From contig JBANAY010000003.1 in assembly GCA_037952775.1 (NCBI GenBank), positions 10,230,001 through 10,294,000 on the forward strand: DNA of 64,000 bases, read 5' to 3'. Origin of the DNA: Clonostachys chloroleuca (lineage: Eukaryota > Ascomycota > Sordariomycetes > Hypocreales > Bionectriaceae). The notes beneath the pieces were generated by a model. It was not told the origin of the DNA and made no database searches. It was given only the letters and a program-made list of their open reading frames with translations. Below are positions 24,401 to 35,467 of this stretch, one piece after another. Position numbers and translations under genes: made by a program. Each line of letters opens with the position of its first letter. Position 1 is the stretch's first letter.

Positions 24401-26604
24401 GTACCTGGCCCAAAGCTGGGTCTTCAGCACGACCGGGGGTCGCTTTGTTGGCCTGGCCAGCTGACTCTGGGAGAAACTGCTTAAACGATTCAAGAAGATC
24501 CGGGGCCTCGTGGAACAGGTTAGTAACCTGAGCATAAACGTCCTGGATGGGCTTCTGTTCCCGCTGATATGTCTGGAGGATCTCCAGAAACTGTTTGTAA
24601 ATTTCGGGCTTGTCTTGAAATCGGTTCTAAGTGAAAGTGGGGCAGGTCAGAAGAAGCTCAAGTAAAGCACCAAAGTGAGATTGACTAACCTTGATCTTAT
24701 TCACATAACTGATTGCATGGTTAAACTCTACAGGGCCACGGGCATTCATGTTGGCCTGGTTGCCATTACCTGCGGCGCCGTTTACAGGAACTGGGCCAGA
24801 AGTGGGCGTAGGGGTTTGAGCGCCTCGAGGTTTAAGCTGCGCATCCAATGCGCCCTGGATCTGGGCAACAGCTCGCTGCTGGGAAGCCGCTGAACTTTCG
24901 AAAAGCCCATTCTGAGCCGCTGCCTGTGCAAAAAGGTTTGCCGTGTTCTGTACAGGAGTACTGAAAGTAGCCTCAGGGCTCTCGATGCTACGCTGCGGAC
25001 GCTGCCACTGGCTCCGATCTTGGAATGGTGGAGGTTGGCCTCCAGCCGTACTTTCAGTCTGGCTTCCGCGACCGGCGATCGACTGCATCGTAGTGCCCAT
25101 AGGGGTCGTCACTCTTATAGTATTCGGGTCGTTGCCTGCGCCGCACTCGATTCGGTAACCGGGAGGGAGGAAAGTATTGAATCCTTGAATTAGGTTGGGG
25201 TGACCAGCGAAGAGCTCAGAAACTCGGTTAATAACACCAGGTGTATCGATCCTATACAAGTCAGTAAAGTTCGCAACTTGCGAAGCCTGAAGAGAGACAA
25301 AACATACTCTTGACTTTTAAAATCCTTCATAATATCCAAGAACCGATTGTAGACATCGGGCTGGTCGTGAAATTGAACCTTGACCTGGTCAAGATAGGTG
25401 AGAGCATCCTAGAAACCAAATAGTCAGCGAGCGTAATTCAAAGGGTAAACGAGTTGAAATTAGAGTTCAAGTACGAGATAGAAGTGGTAAAGGCACCACG
25501 TGTTAACATTGTCGCCACAGGTACAGACAATACCTCTGCCGCCTTGTGAGAGGTTGCCGACAAGAGCTTCCAGCTGCACGAGGTGAGAGGGCTGTTGGTA
25601 GACCATGTCGCAAGTATCCATGATCTCGTGCGAATGCAGGAGAGTAATGAAATTTGCAGTCACGAGAATGGCTTGCCTTGCATGTTCATGGAAGAAAAAG
25701 AAAAGGGCATGCAGTTTGGGGGGAAGACGAGGTGCGTTGTAGAAACCAGCTGAGAGGAAAGTGAGATGGGGGTTCCCAAGCCGGCATCGGCTGAGCAGCG
25801 CCAAAACACATCCGCGCAGTTTGTGATTCAGAACTGAGCAACTTCACGTCACCCAACCTATTGTCGCATCCAACAATGACAAAGGAAAACATGCATTGCC
25901 TGAGTCAATAAACAATCTACTCACATTTAGAATAGGCTGCTGGCCCTGGTTCATGCCCCCGGGGATCTGATGCTGGCCCAGCGTAACTGCCCTGAACGGC
26001 GCGCCGCCTTGCTGCCCGCCTCGCGGGCCTTCTTGGTGTTGCTGCTGAGGTTGGCCTTGGGGCATGGGCGCACCGAAGACAGCACCGGCAGCCGAACCGG
26101 CAGCGCCAGCCCCCTGCGGTGTTCCAGCCGCAACCGGGGGGTGAGGTGCCATCGATGGGAATATCTGATGAGGGTTGTCATTGCTCTGTCCGCCATGCTG
26201 GACCTGGCGTCCGTGTTGGTCGCTCGGCTGTAAGGGACCGCCAAAAGTGGCTACCGGGGCCGAGTGCCCGCTGAGGTGTCCGGCAGGCGGGTTGCCATTG
26301 TGGTTTGCCAAAAGGCCGCCCGGGCTATGTATCGCGCCAGAGATTCTCGATGCAACAGGCTGGTGGATAGGGATGGAACCAGCGCTGCTGTGTCGGGGGG
26401 GTTCTGAAAGCGGTCGTTGACGTCTCGCTCTCGCTCGCGGTCACTTCGCTCGCGAGCGTCTCGTTCTTGGTCGCGACGGGCAAGCTCTTCCTGGTGCTTC
26501 ATTTCGCGATAAGCCATTTCCTCACGGTGTCGATGCTCTTCGATCTCGCGCTCTCTGTCGTATGGCGCACCACCGCTACCACCGTGGGGGTGTTGACTGT
26601 TCAT
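21490..26604 (-). CDS. SIN3: Sin3 transcriptional corepressor (frame interrupted near N-terminus)
   Basis: Five exons: 25925-26604, 25308-25408, 24690-25251, 22092-24626 and 21490-22029. They give 1472 residues once one base is added in a run noted below. The charged N-terminus is rich in Arg and Glu. PAH1 starts with [13 protein letters not shown] near residue 228, PAH2 with [15 protein letters not shown] near 436, and PAH3 with [14 protein letters not shown] near 630. The histone deacetylase interaction region follows ([12 protein letters not shown]) with a long C-terminal Sin3 region. Sin3 is the scaffold of the Rpd3 deacetylase complexes in the nucleus. The frame breaks in a C7 run (plus-strand G7, 26395-26401). 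One extra base joins NPP to [16 protein letters not shown] and makes exon 1 a multiple of three, matching the phase of exon 2. Intron 1 (25409-25924) is 516 nt, unusually long for this locus. TAF2 lies upstream on the same strand. Confidence 0.95.
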
Positions 26605-27579
26605 AGTAGACTAGACAATAAGGTATGAGCGATGATGTCCCAGGAGTAAAAGGAGCTACAGCAATGGCACATGGGCCTATGCGTCGCGTTCGGTATTGAG
26701 AAAGGGCGCAGGGGGAAGTTTGCGGCGGACGTTTGCTGATGCCCGGAATGGAGCTCAGGAGGCTCGTCGCAGTAGCCGCAAATAAATAAGATGGCAGAGA
26801 AGGGACTCTCAAGAACCAATCATGGCTTACTTACAAGGACATTAGCTGAAAATCATCGGCGTAGAAAACAATATGTGTACAAAATGTAAGCCTGCTCTGT
26901 CCAAAGGCTAGGAGCGGCGGGAGTCTTAGACGGCGGAGGACAACGAAGATTTGGTACGAATCTGCTTGCTTCCTGTCTGCCAGAGCGAGCGATGAGATCT
27001 GACCGGGATCGCAAAAGCAGAGCTGAAGGCGGAATGTTCCGCATCACGTGGTTCCTGCGATAACGATAAGAGATACCGGCTTACATATCATGAGCGCGTC
27101 ACGTCACAGGTCCCTACCTAGGTAAACCAGCCACCCAAGTGGGGCAACCGGGAAATCGCCAAGAACAATCGGCCAGGGCAATGGCAAACAATCAGCAAAC
27201 CAAGCTCACAATAGGAATGAAACGATTCGTTCTGGCCTGACCCGGTACTGCACAAAATTCAATGATTATTGAGTGATACGGCGTATGATGACGCCCGTCG
27301 CGCCAAACTTTTCTCCCGTTCTCCTGCCAATGCAATGTATATAAGCCCCTCCGTTCGCAGACACCAAAACTCTTATGCAAAGCCCACCTGCCTGGTTGCA
27401 AAATTGCAGCAGACCGAGTGGTAAACATTCTTCCCTCTGCCCAAACGTAGGCCGTGTTAAATTACGCAATAACCTCCCATTCAAATAAATGCATCGCTTT
27501 AGGGGTAATAAATTTATGATTCAAAGTAAGGAACTATTGCATCCAAAGTCGACAACAAATGTAGCAGCCTTCAACTCGA
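26605..27579. other. Intergenic between SIN3 and TAF2
   Basis: 975 bp with the SIN3 promoter/5' leader and the TAF2 3' end. A small palindromic TACCTAGGTA occurs near 27115-27124. No coding frame is supported. Confidence 0.6.
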
Positions 27580-30500
27580 CTAAGGTGGTGGCTGGGCGGC
27601 AGGTGGAGGCTGAGGTTTTCTTATGATCTTAATTTTGGGACGGACCGGGGTGCTGCCTGGTGTTGCTATTGAGGGTGCCGGTGATGGTGCAGGTCTTGAT
27701 GGCGCAGGCGAGGCACTACGCCCTCCAAACTTCTTTTGCATGGACGATGTGACTGAAGAGCCGCTTCCTGGTAATGGTTTTCTAGGTGGCTCTCCCCCTG
27801 TCGGAAGTGGCTTCCTCGGTTTGGCAATGATACTATCCCTTATACCATCAGGTGACGCTTCTTTCTTAGGGCCAGAGGGCAACCCAGTCCTATGTTGGGG
27901 GGGTTGTAACAGACCCAGGGCCAAGGCGAGCCGCTTGGGCCTCGCCTTCAGAAGGACCATGAGTCGTTTCCTTGGAGGTCCATTCGAAGCCGTGTGGGCG
28001 GTGCCATTCTTATAGATGTCCATCTTGGGACGCTTTGCGACAGGTGTCGCGGCGGGCTCTTCCTTATCTGGTCGAGGTCTCTTGACAGTTGTTGAAGTCT
28101 GAGAAGACAAGTCTGTTGCTAATTGTCTGTGAGGTGCTCACACTTGGAGCACGAGATACTGGTGTTGATGCTGCCGGGCGCCCATTCTCTACCGGTGGAG
28201 GTTGAGATGGCTTTGGTGTCCCGGCCGTTTTTGTATTGATCTTAATTGACGACGTCTTGGTCAACGTGACGGGTGGTCGCTTTGGTTCTGGCGCTGGAGC
28301 AGCAACGAAAGGTTCCTTAGGCTTTGTCTTATAGTAAGATTTGAATACCATGTTGAACTAGAATAATAATGTTAGAACAAATCTTAAATTTAAAGGGAAA
28401 GCTTCGACTTACCCGGTCAGCAAGTTGCTGTGCTGGCCTCTCGACCTTCCAGCCCTTGGGCATATTCAGCGTCACGATCCAATCGCGGGCCTCGTCAAAC
28501 ATCATTGCAGCCAGATCAAGCAGGCTCTCTACATCAGCACGGCCAAGGGTTGGGTGATCAAGAGCCTTGCGCATGGCTGTGGAGTAATACCTCTCGTCCG
28601 CAGCGAAAGTTTCATCCATCTCCTTTCGCAAAGCCAACAAAGCTGCGTCCAGATTCTGCCTTCGAGCAAACTTCTCCTTCCGAGCTTCGATTTCTTGGCC
28701 ACTATCCTGAACCACAAGTCCCGAATCCAGATCCTGGTCCGCCGGAGGTTTCTGCTCCGCCTTCTCATGTTCTCCGAAAGCAACTGCTGCAAGGCCACGA
28801 GCAGCGGCCTGGATCAGCTTGTTCCGGACAAAGGGTGAACGATCCGTCGACAAGACGTAAAGTAGAAAGGTGAAGACCGAATGATCCATCATCGCACCCA
28901 AGTCCACCAGGGCCTCGAAGCATTTGATACGGATCTGGTCGGCCGTGCCATCCAAGAGGTACTGCCCGAAGTCGGCATAGTTCTTGGGAATGACTTCTGC
29001 TTTCATCAGGCGTAGTTTCGCATCGAGACCAGCAATTGTCCATACATTCTGGTATGAATTTGTCCACTCGTCCCGCCTAAGGACGCGCTCAATCTGCTCC
29101 AATGCCGACTCCAAGAACCGACGCTCATCTTCATTCGGAGCACTTTGGCGGGTCAGCCAATCATCGGCTTGAGATGGAATGAGAGAAGTTGCAAGGGCGT
29201 CAACAAGAGTAGCAATCCAGTAGTGGTCGGACACAGGATTCTCCTCGTTATTATTAAAGAGAAGCTGGTCGAGAATGAACTGCCGAGCTTCCAGTGGGCA
29301 GCGATGCGTATGATCCCTCACATCAGCAATAGCTTGGATGATGGATGCACGAACTTTGTATTGCTGCTTGTTGGTGAAATCATTCGGCTTGGGCTGGCTT
29401 GTGTTCTCAAAGCAAAACATTTCGCGATACGCCATCATAAGCTGCCGCAGTCCGAGCATCGGAAGGTCTTTAATATTGGCCTGTCTCGTCAAGGCTTTGG
29501 CAGCCATCGCACGGATTCCATGGAAGTAGCGTCTATCGATCAGGGTTCGAACCAGAAAACCAGACGCGATGGGGTGCAGTGGACCGCTCGCCAGGTAAAG
29601 CATAGCATCTTGTTGAGCCACCACGTCCCTGTCTTGTTGCAGCTGGGACACGTACATGTACGGCTCAAGCGTATGCTTCATGCCAGCAGCCCACTCAAAG
29701 TCGGCATCGACACGAATCCATTCGTAGGATTCTTGGTCCATCTTACGCTCCGTCTCCGGATCCCAATCGATCAGTTCCCATTGCTTCTGGTCCTCGGGCG
29801 TCTGAAGAACATCTCCAAGGCAGTATAACAAGGCCTCATCCGCTCCATCAGCTGCGTCCGCATTGGCACCACCTGCATGCTTCTCTTTCAGCCGTCGTGT
29901 TCGTTTCAACCTCTTGTATTTCGTATTATAGGGGATCTCGAACTTGGTGGACCTCGTAGCGTCCTCCCGAATTTCAAGAATATGTTCATAAGGTGTGCCG
30001 TCGGCCTCGTGAATTCGAACAGTCATAGGACCCGTATAGAGAGGCTGTAGCTCCCCAATGACGGTACCCGCCCGTCGCTCCCTGATGGCTCTCAAGAAGG
30101 TGTCCCTTTCCAGACCGGGTCTGTCTTGCTCGATTACTTGTAGGTGAATCTGATTAAGAGTCAACTCCACGCATAAGCGCTTCTTATTAAACTTGGCCTT
30201 GACATCGAATCGAGGGCACCCAGAGCCGTAGACCCACTGGCTCCAGAAGCTTTCAAGACGTGTTCTTGTTGGTTTCTCACAGGTAGCCCTGAACTTTTCT
30301 GTGTCAAGAATTGTAGATCTGTCGCTGCTTTCGATTTGAGCTTTCGTCAGAAGCTTTTGCAGGATTCGAGTTAGTCCGTGACCTCCAGAGGCCTTGTTTA
30401 GTCTCTTGTCTAATATAAAGAACACAACGGGGGCCTTCAGGGACATGAAGTCCATTTCGAAATCACCAAGATGAAGGTTCACACCTAGATCCCAAAGTGA

Positions 30501-32051
30501 TGGCCGATCAATATCGACTTCAACAAGTCTATCTGACATCGTTTTCATTCGAAACCGGTGTTCATTGTTACCGCAAAGCTTTCTCATGACAATATCAGTC
30601 ATGTAATGAGCAACACCCATCACGAGCCACAGATCATTTCGTGTGTTGGGAATCATATTGATTCCAATCCACTGATATGCCAGAGTGAAGACGATTTTGC
30701 GCGTGACATCAACGTCAGTATCAATGATATCTTCTGGGAAGAGGAGGCGTGTGCTAATGAAAGCTAGAGAATGTAGAGGTATTGTCTCCTCCACCATATC
30801 GTCCAGGAAACAAAGCTTGAAGTTGCTGAACGGGTACTTGGCGAATGTGTAGGTTAAATGATCCGCAGCCATGGTTAGGGCAGCGGCAGTGTTGCGTACC
30901 CATTCACGTCTATATGGTAAGCAATAGGCATGGACGCGAAGAGCATTGAGACCGAGCTTCACCTCATCCTCCTCTGTGCGAAACTCGGCAGATAAATCGA
31001 CGTGTTCAAAGGGCCCTATAGCAAACCCCAACTTCTGAACTGACGTCTTCTTCTCAGGCTCGAATGTCATGATCTTTTTCCGATCGTCCTTTGGGTCGAT
31101 GTTTTCTTCCACCAGAAAAAATCCCGAGCATATTACCGTCATCTCTCTCAACTTGTCCTCCTCGGATAGATCTAATCCTCGGTCGCCATCATCAATATCC
31201 ATCTTGGTCACGCTGGCATGGCCTATTCCGTTGAGATTCGACGCCAGGGGTTTTTGGAGGGCATCACCAAGAGTGCGCGGAAATTCGAAAGAAACCTTCC
31301 AATCACATCTTGCCCCATGGTCATCCATGCAAGGAAATATGCAGGATGCTGTGCCCGGGTGTATGGTATGACGAGTGTACATGTGGGTGAACCGATTATC
31401 CAGAGGATCGACACCGACAAACTGCAGCCCATCCCGCGGTGCCGTATTAGTAAATGGGATCGTAATTTTGTATTGCCTGTGCAAGCTCGGCGAAGAGCCG
31501 TCGAGCCCCATCGTCGACTTCCTGATAATCAGCCTTGGGCGGTCCTGGTCCCCTTTCCCTTTCAAACTGATTCTGAGGGAGCCATACGCTGGCGTGCAAC
31601 CCTTGACCTCTCTATTATCAGCGGGCACATCGCTCTTGCGGCTATGAAATACCTGTCGAGCGCGCATCCGTCGAAGGTCGTGATGCTCGGCGGTCCAGTT
31701 CCAATTCTTTGGGTGGCTCAACAGTTGATATGGATCCTTGTATGTGGCCGTGGCCTTCCGTTTGTGTCCTTCGACAATCTCGCCGTGAGCTTCGCGCAGA
31801 TCCGTAATGATTATTCCATCGGTGTTGATATCGCAATGAGCCGCATCCAATGCCACCTCCTCGACCTTATCGCTGAGGACGGCGATGAAAATATCTGTCG
31901 TCCCGTCGATTCGTCGTTCGAGGAAGTTGACTTCGAGGCTAACGTCTTGCTTGATAATAAAGTAGTCGTCGATAGACTGGTCCATGATGGGGGCTTGATC
32001 GCTGTCGACGTCTATGAGCGCATGGCGCTCGCTGGTCGGTTCGGCTTCCAT
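27580..32051 (-). CDS. TAF2: TFIID subunit TAF2
   Basis: Three exons: 28413-32051, 28142-28357 and 27580-28098, about 1457 residues. The N-terminal part has the M1-aminopeptidase-like fold of TAF2: DVSLEVNFLERRI, then the conserved CTPAYGSLRI region and WIGINMIPNTRNDLWLVMG. The zinc-binding HExxH motif of true peptidases is absent, as in other TAF2 proteins. A HEAT-like helical region follows. The C-terminal tail is Lys/Pro/Ser-rich and low-complexity, ending in a run of prolines. TAF2 binds initiator DNA and helps position TFIID at promoters. The second intron would be only 43 nt (28099-28141), close to the lower limit for splicing; a local indel is the alternative. Around 27890-27990 another frame looks more tail-like, so the exact tail sequence is uncertain. 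A plus-strand frame at 31218-32162 is a shadow. Confidence 0.93.
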
Positions 32052-32873
32052 CGTGAAGCACGGGGAACAGGCAGCCGCGACCGCCGGTATGTGATGCCCT
32101 GGCCGATTACCAGATGCGCGAGATTAAATCCAGTGATGCTCAAGAGAGCTCAGTCCAGATGATCCAGGCATCGAGAATAACCCTATGCGCAGAGACTCGT
32201 TGCGCATCAAACCCTACCTGTCGACGCTTTACTGGCTCCTGATCATGGCATGAAGCAATCCGCAGGTGGAGATATCGGGTCGACGCGACGTCCGGCTCGT
32301 AGAACAGCGGCAGCGCTGAAAGCAGAATAAAAAAGAGAGAAAGGGAGGATCTAGAGAAACGAGCGGGAAAGAACGGACCCGTTGACAACGCAAGTTTGAA
32401 AACTAAGTATGCAATGCGATGAGGTCGATCTGGGTGACAGAGCGCGAGAGGCGCGAAGAGAGCTGCGTGCACGGGCCACCTTTGACGGAGAGCCGCCTAA
32501 GAGCCGATGCGTCGTATTCAACTTACACTCGCAGCATTCGCTGGCAGCTCGCAAGCGTGCATCACAATGGCTCCATATTTTCCATGCGCAACTCACAATA
32601 GGCTTCTTTCGCGATTGTGGAATCTCTATCTACTCTGCAGGTCCTGTCCAAGCCCATTTCTCAACATACCGGGTTATTTAATTAATACACACAAAGCTTG
32701 CCAGAGCTGTTCCAATCCGAAAACCCCCTTCCCAAACGCCATGCCGCCATAAAGGTATTACATAAAACCATGCCATTTTGTTTGACCAACAACAAAACCC
32801 AACAAAGGAGCAAGTGCCACCAGACCTCATGCATAGCAGGGAGTCACAATATCAATACCCTCTTCATGGTGTA
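32052..32873. other. Intergenic between TAF2 and the SAS4-domain gene
   Basis: 822 bp upstream of TAF2 and downstream of the SAS4-domain gene. Nothing coding or repetitive is evident. Confidence 0.6.
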
Positions 32874-34512
32874 TCAATTCCTGGTGCTCCGCTTATCTCT
32901 TCTCTTCTGCCGCGCTCGCATGCGTAGCGTCTCCGCGTCCCGGTACACCTCCGGCAACATGAAGTCGGACTCTGGGACGTCAGGGACCGGGTGTCCCCAG
33001 GCTAGGACCTTACGGCCTGCTCGCCGATGGTGATGCAGAGCACTATCTCTTTCATACTTCTTGCTGAAGAATGACGTGAACTCCTTTGGAGGTCCAGGCG
33101 GTTTGGGCGGTGGCCTGGGAGCTGTTGGGCGCGAACGCTTGGGTGCCTTTGCCGCCACCTTGGACCGTGCCATGGCCTCCTCGCGAAGCTGTTTGGCGGG
33201 ACACGAAGATGATTCACTAGTGCTTCTGGTCTGGCCCTTTCGCTCTCCTGCGCTCTCTTCATGCTCCGGCTCACTGTCGCTGTCGGATTCTTCCTCTTCA
33301 GCTCGCTCAGCGAGCATGCGATCCCTCTCTTGTTTGCGCCGCTTCTCTTCTAGGCTCCAATTGCGGAACTTGGCTAGAATATTTTGGCATCCTTTAATGA
33401 AGTATTGCCGTGCGGGTTCATACTCCTTCTTCTTGGCATCTATGATGCTGTTCACACCCAGAACCCTCAGCCAGTCATGGCCGAGGAGACTGTCAAGAAG
33501 GCGCACAATCTGGTCTCTTTCATGTTGCGCGCGTCCTTTTTCTGTATTGCGAATGGAGCGCTCGACTCTCTCCGCACGCTTATGTGCGGGTTCAAATAAG
33601 ATGTCCGCTAAGGGGTCATCCAATGTCTTGTTGTTAATGTCGTGAGCCACCAGAAACCCAAAGTCGATGCGCTGCGTATCGAAAAGGTCTGTGTATAGGG
33701 CGTCACCATATCCTCGGACGGGTATTTTTTCTGTGGGCTCTGTTGTCGGAAAATGCGACTGTTGTGGCACAGCGCTCTGCGGTGGTTGTTGGTCAATCGA
33801 GTCAATGACGACGATCGGCGTGTCGACGTTGAGAAGATCTAAGAAACGAAATCACATTAGACCTTCTGTACACGAAATGACGAGGGAAAGGGGTGCGACG
33901 CGAGAGAATGGGAAATAGCATATTTAACTGGTACGTACGTTGTTCTTTGGCCTCGTTTCCCATCACCTCGTCATATTCGGGGAAGTAGGCCGATAGTTCG
34001 CTCTTGAACCGCCGCGCAGCCTCTTGCGACCGAAGCTTGCGACCCGTTTCCTTGGTGTCCACGGGTTGGCTCTGCAGGCGATCGAGCTCATGTTTGATGC
34101 CATTGGTCACTTTGGACTGATGTCTGGTGAGGTTCTGTTCCGTTGTCGCGGCATGTGGTGTCGGGGCGGGTTGTGCAGGGGCGTCTTGCGTAGGCCCTCT
34201 GGCACCGACCGCGCCACCGGTCACCAGATCAGCTGGGGCATGGTTGCCCGCCAGGTCGTCATGGTTCGAGATCGCGGGATGCTTCGGAGGGAGTATCTCG
34301 AGGGATATTCTCGTTTTCTTGGGTATGATTGTGTCGAAGTCGTTCACGTCCAGGTGTCGCTTCGTGCGACCGCCGCCGCCTCCGCCGTGAACGTTGGCGT
34401 TGGGGGCATGCTGGAGGAACGCTGTGCGGGCTCGCATCGAGGACGTGTTCTCCTTCTGGAAAGAATATTTACGGCCGTCTGCTCGCCTACTGGAGCGAGT
34501 GACGGAGGCCAT
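32874..34512 (-). CDS. SAS4-domain (something-about-silencing 4-like) protein
   Basis: Two exons, 33939-34512 and 32874-33838, giving 512 residues. The first half is disordered, with a Gly tract and basic patches (RTKRHLDVNDFDTIIPKK). The second exon holds the conserved region GYGDALYTDLFDTQRIDFGF, DDPLADILFEPAHKRAERVE and DQIVRLLDSLLGHDWLRVLG, which resembles the SAS4 domain of fungal histone acetyltransferase subunits. A Lys/Glu-rich coiled region, an acidic SDSDSEPEHEE patch and a basic C-terminus follow. In yeast, Sas4 is in the SAS acetyltransferase complex that modifies H4K16. By analogy this protein should be a nuclear chromatin factor; the role in filamentous fungi is inferred. It is the third chromatin gene in a row on this strand after SIN3 and TAF2. 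Confidence 0.75.
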
Positions 34513-35467
34513 GGGCAGCCGTGAAAATGCCTGACATCGTCTTCTCGATCGTCATCGGGCAGTTTCTGATAACTTGGGACACGATTCTGATAGAAAACCT
34601 TGTTGATTGCGGTCCGAAGCGATGATTTTGGTGCCACCACGAATGCGATTGCTATTTTGGAGGGCCCCTTTAGTGGTGTACGCGCTGTATTCAGCGGCCT
34701 AGAGCCTGGAAGTCTGAGAGCCATCCGCACGCCAAGGAGGTCGCTCCAGGTGCCTACCCTAGAGCGCCTCCATGTCAGCCCAGACTCCGAATCTCATCGA
34801 GCAGTGTCTGCCAACGAAACGTAAGAAACAAGCCTCTTATGTGAAGCGTGATATTCCAAGTCTTTACTGTTTTCATTGTATTTGTTTCTAATGCTAGCTA
34901 TAGAGCTTGCCTTTAAATTCTTATTACACTATAGTAGAGTGCTCGTCATTTGCGGTGTCAGATTCCGAGCATATTGCGGTCTGAACGACATACAATACCT
35001 GACAGCCAGGCGCCTAATTATTTCCTTTCTTATTCGACTACATCACCAGTACCGCTTTAGCTGTATCCGATGGTTGTATGCTTTTTAAAGTGGCGCGCTA
35101 TTAACTGGTAGGACAAAAGCCACAATAGGAGTATAGGCCAAGAAGGCCTAGACTCAGCATATATCGTCATTTATGACAACGGAACTTAGCATGCATAAGA
35201 AGGCGCCTTACTGCGAGACAAACCGAATTGAGAAAAGATGAGAAATGATCTATTCATTATTTATGCAGAGCCCAATACCAATTCTCGGCTTGATGCATCC
35301 TCTAACAGAAAGGAAGATCCATGGGGAACATTAACAACTAAAATGCATAACGTGTATCGGTAATATGGGCTGGGTATTCGTTAGTCGGCCGTTCAAAGCG
35401 TAAAATCTCATGCCTCTGGAGGTCATGTCATTGCCTGACCATCACCGCTCCGCCTGTCCCCTCTATC
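34513..35467. other. Intergenic with an AT-rich patch
   Basis: 955 bp. From about 34840 to 35400 the sequence is AT- and TpA-rich compared with its surroundings (words such as CTATAG and TATTAC recur), which could be a mutated transposon remnant. No frame or terminal repeat identifies an element. Confidence 0.45.

Noticed and set aside
31218..32162. 314-codon plus-strand frame over the TAF2 5' end
   Set aside because: Antisense shadow of the TAF2 first exon.
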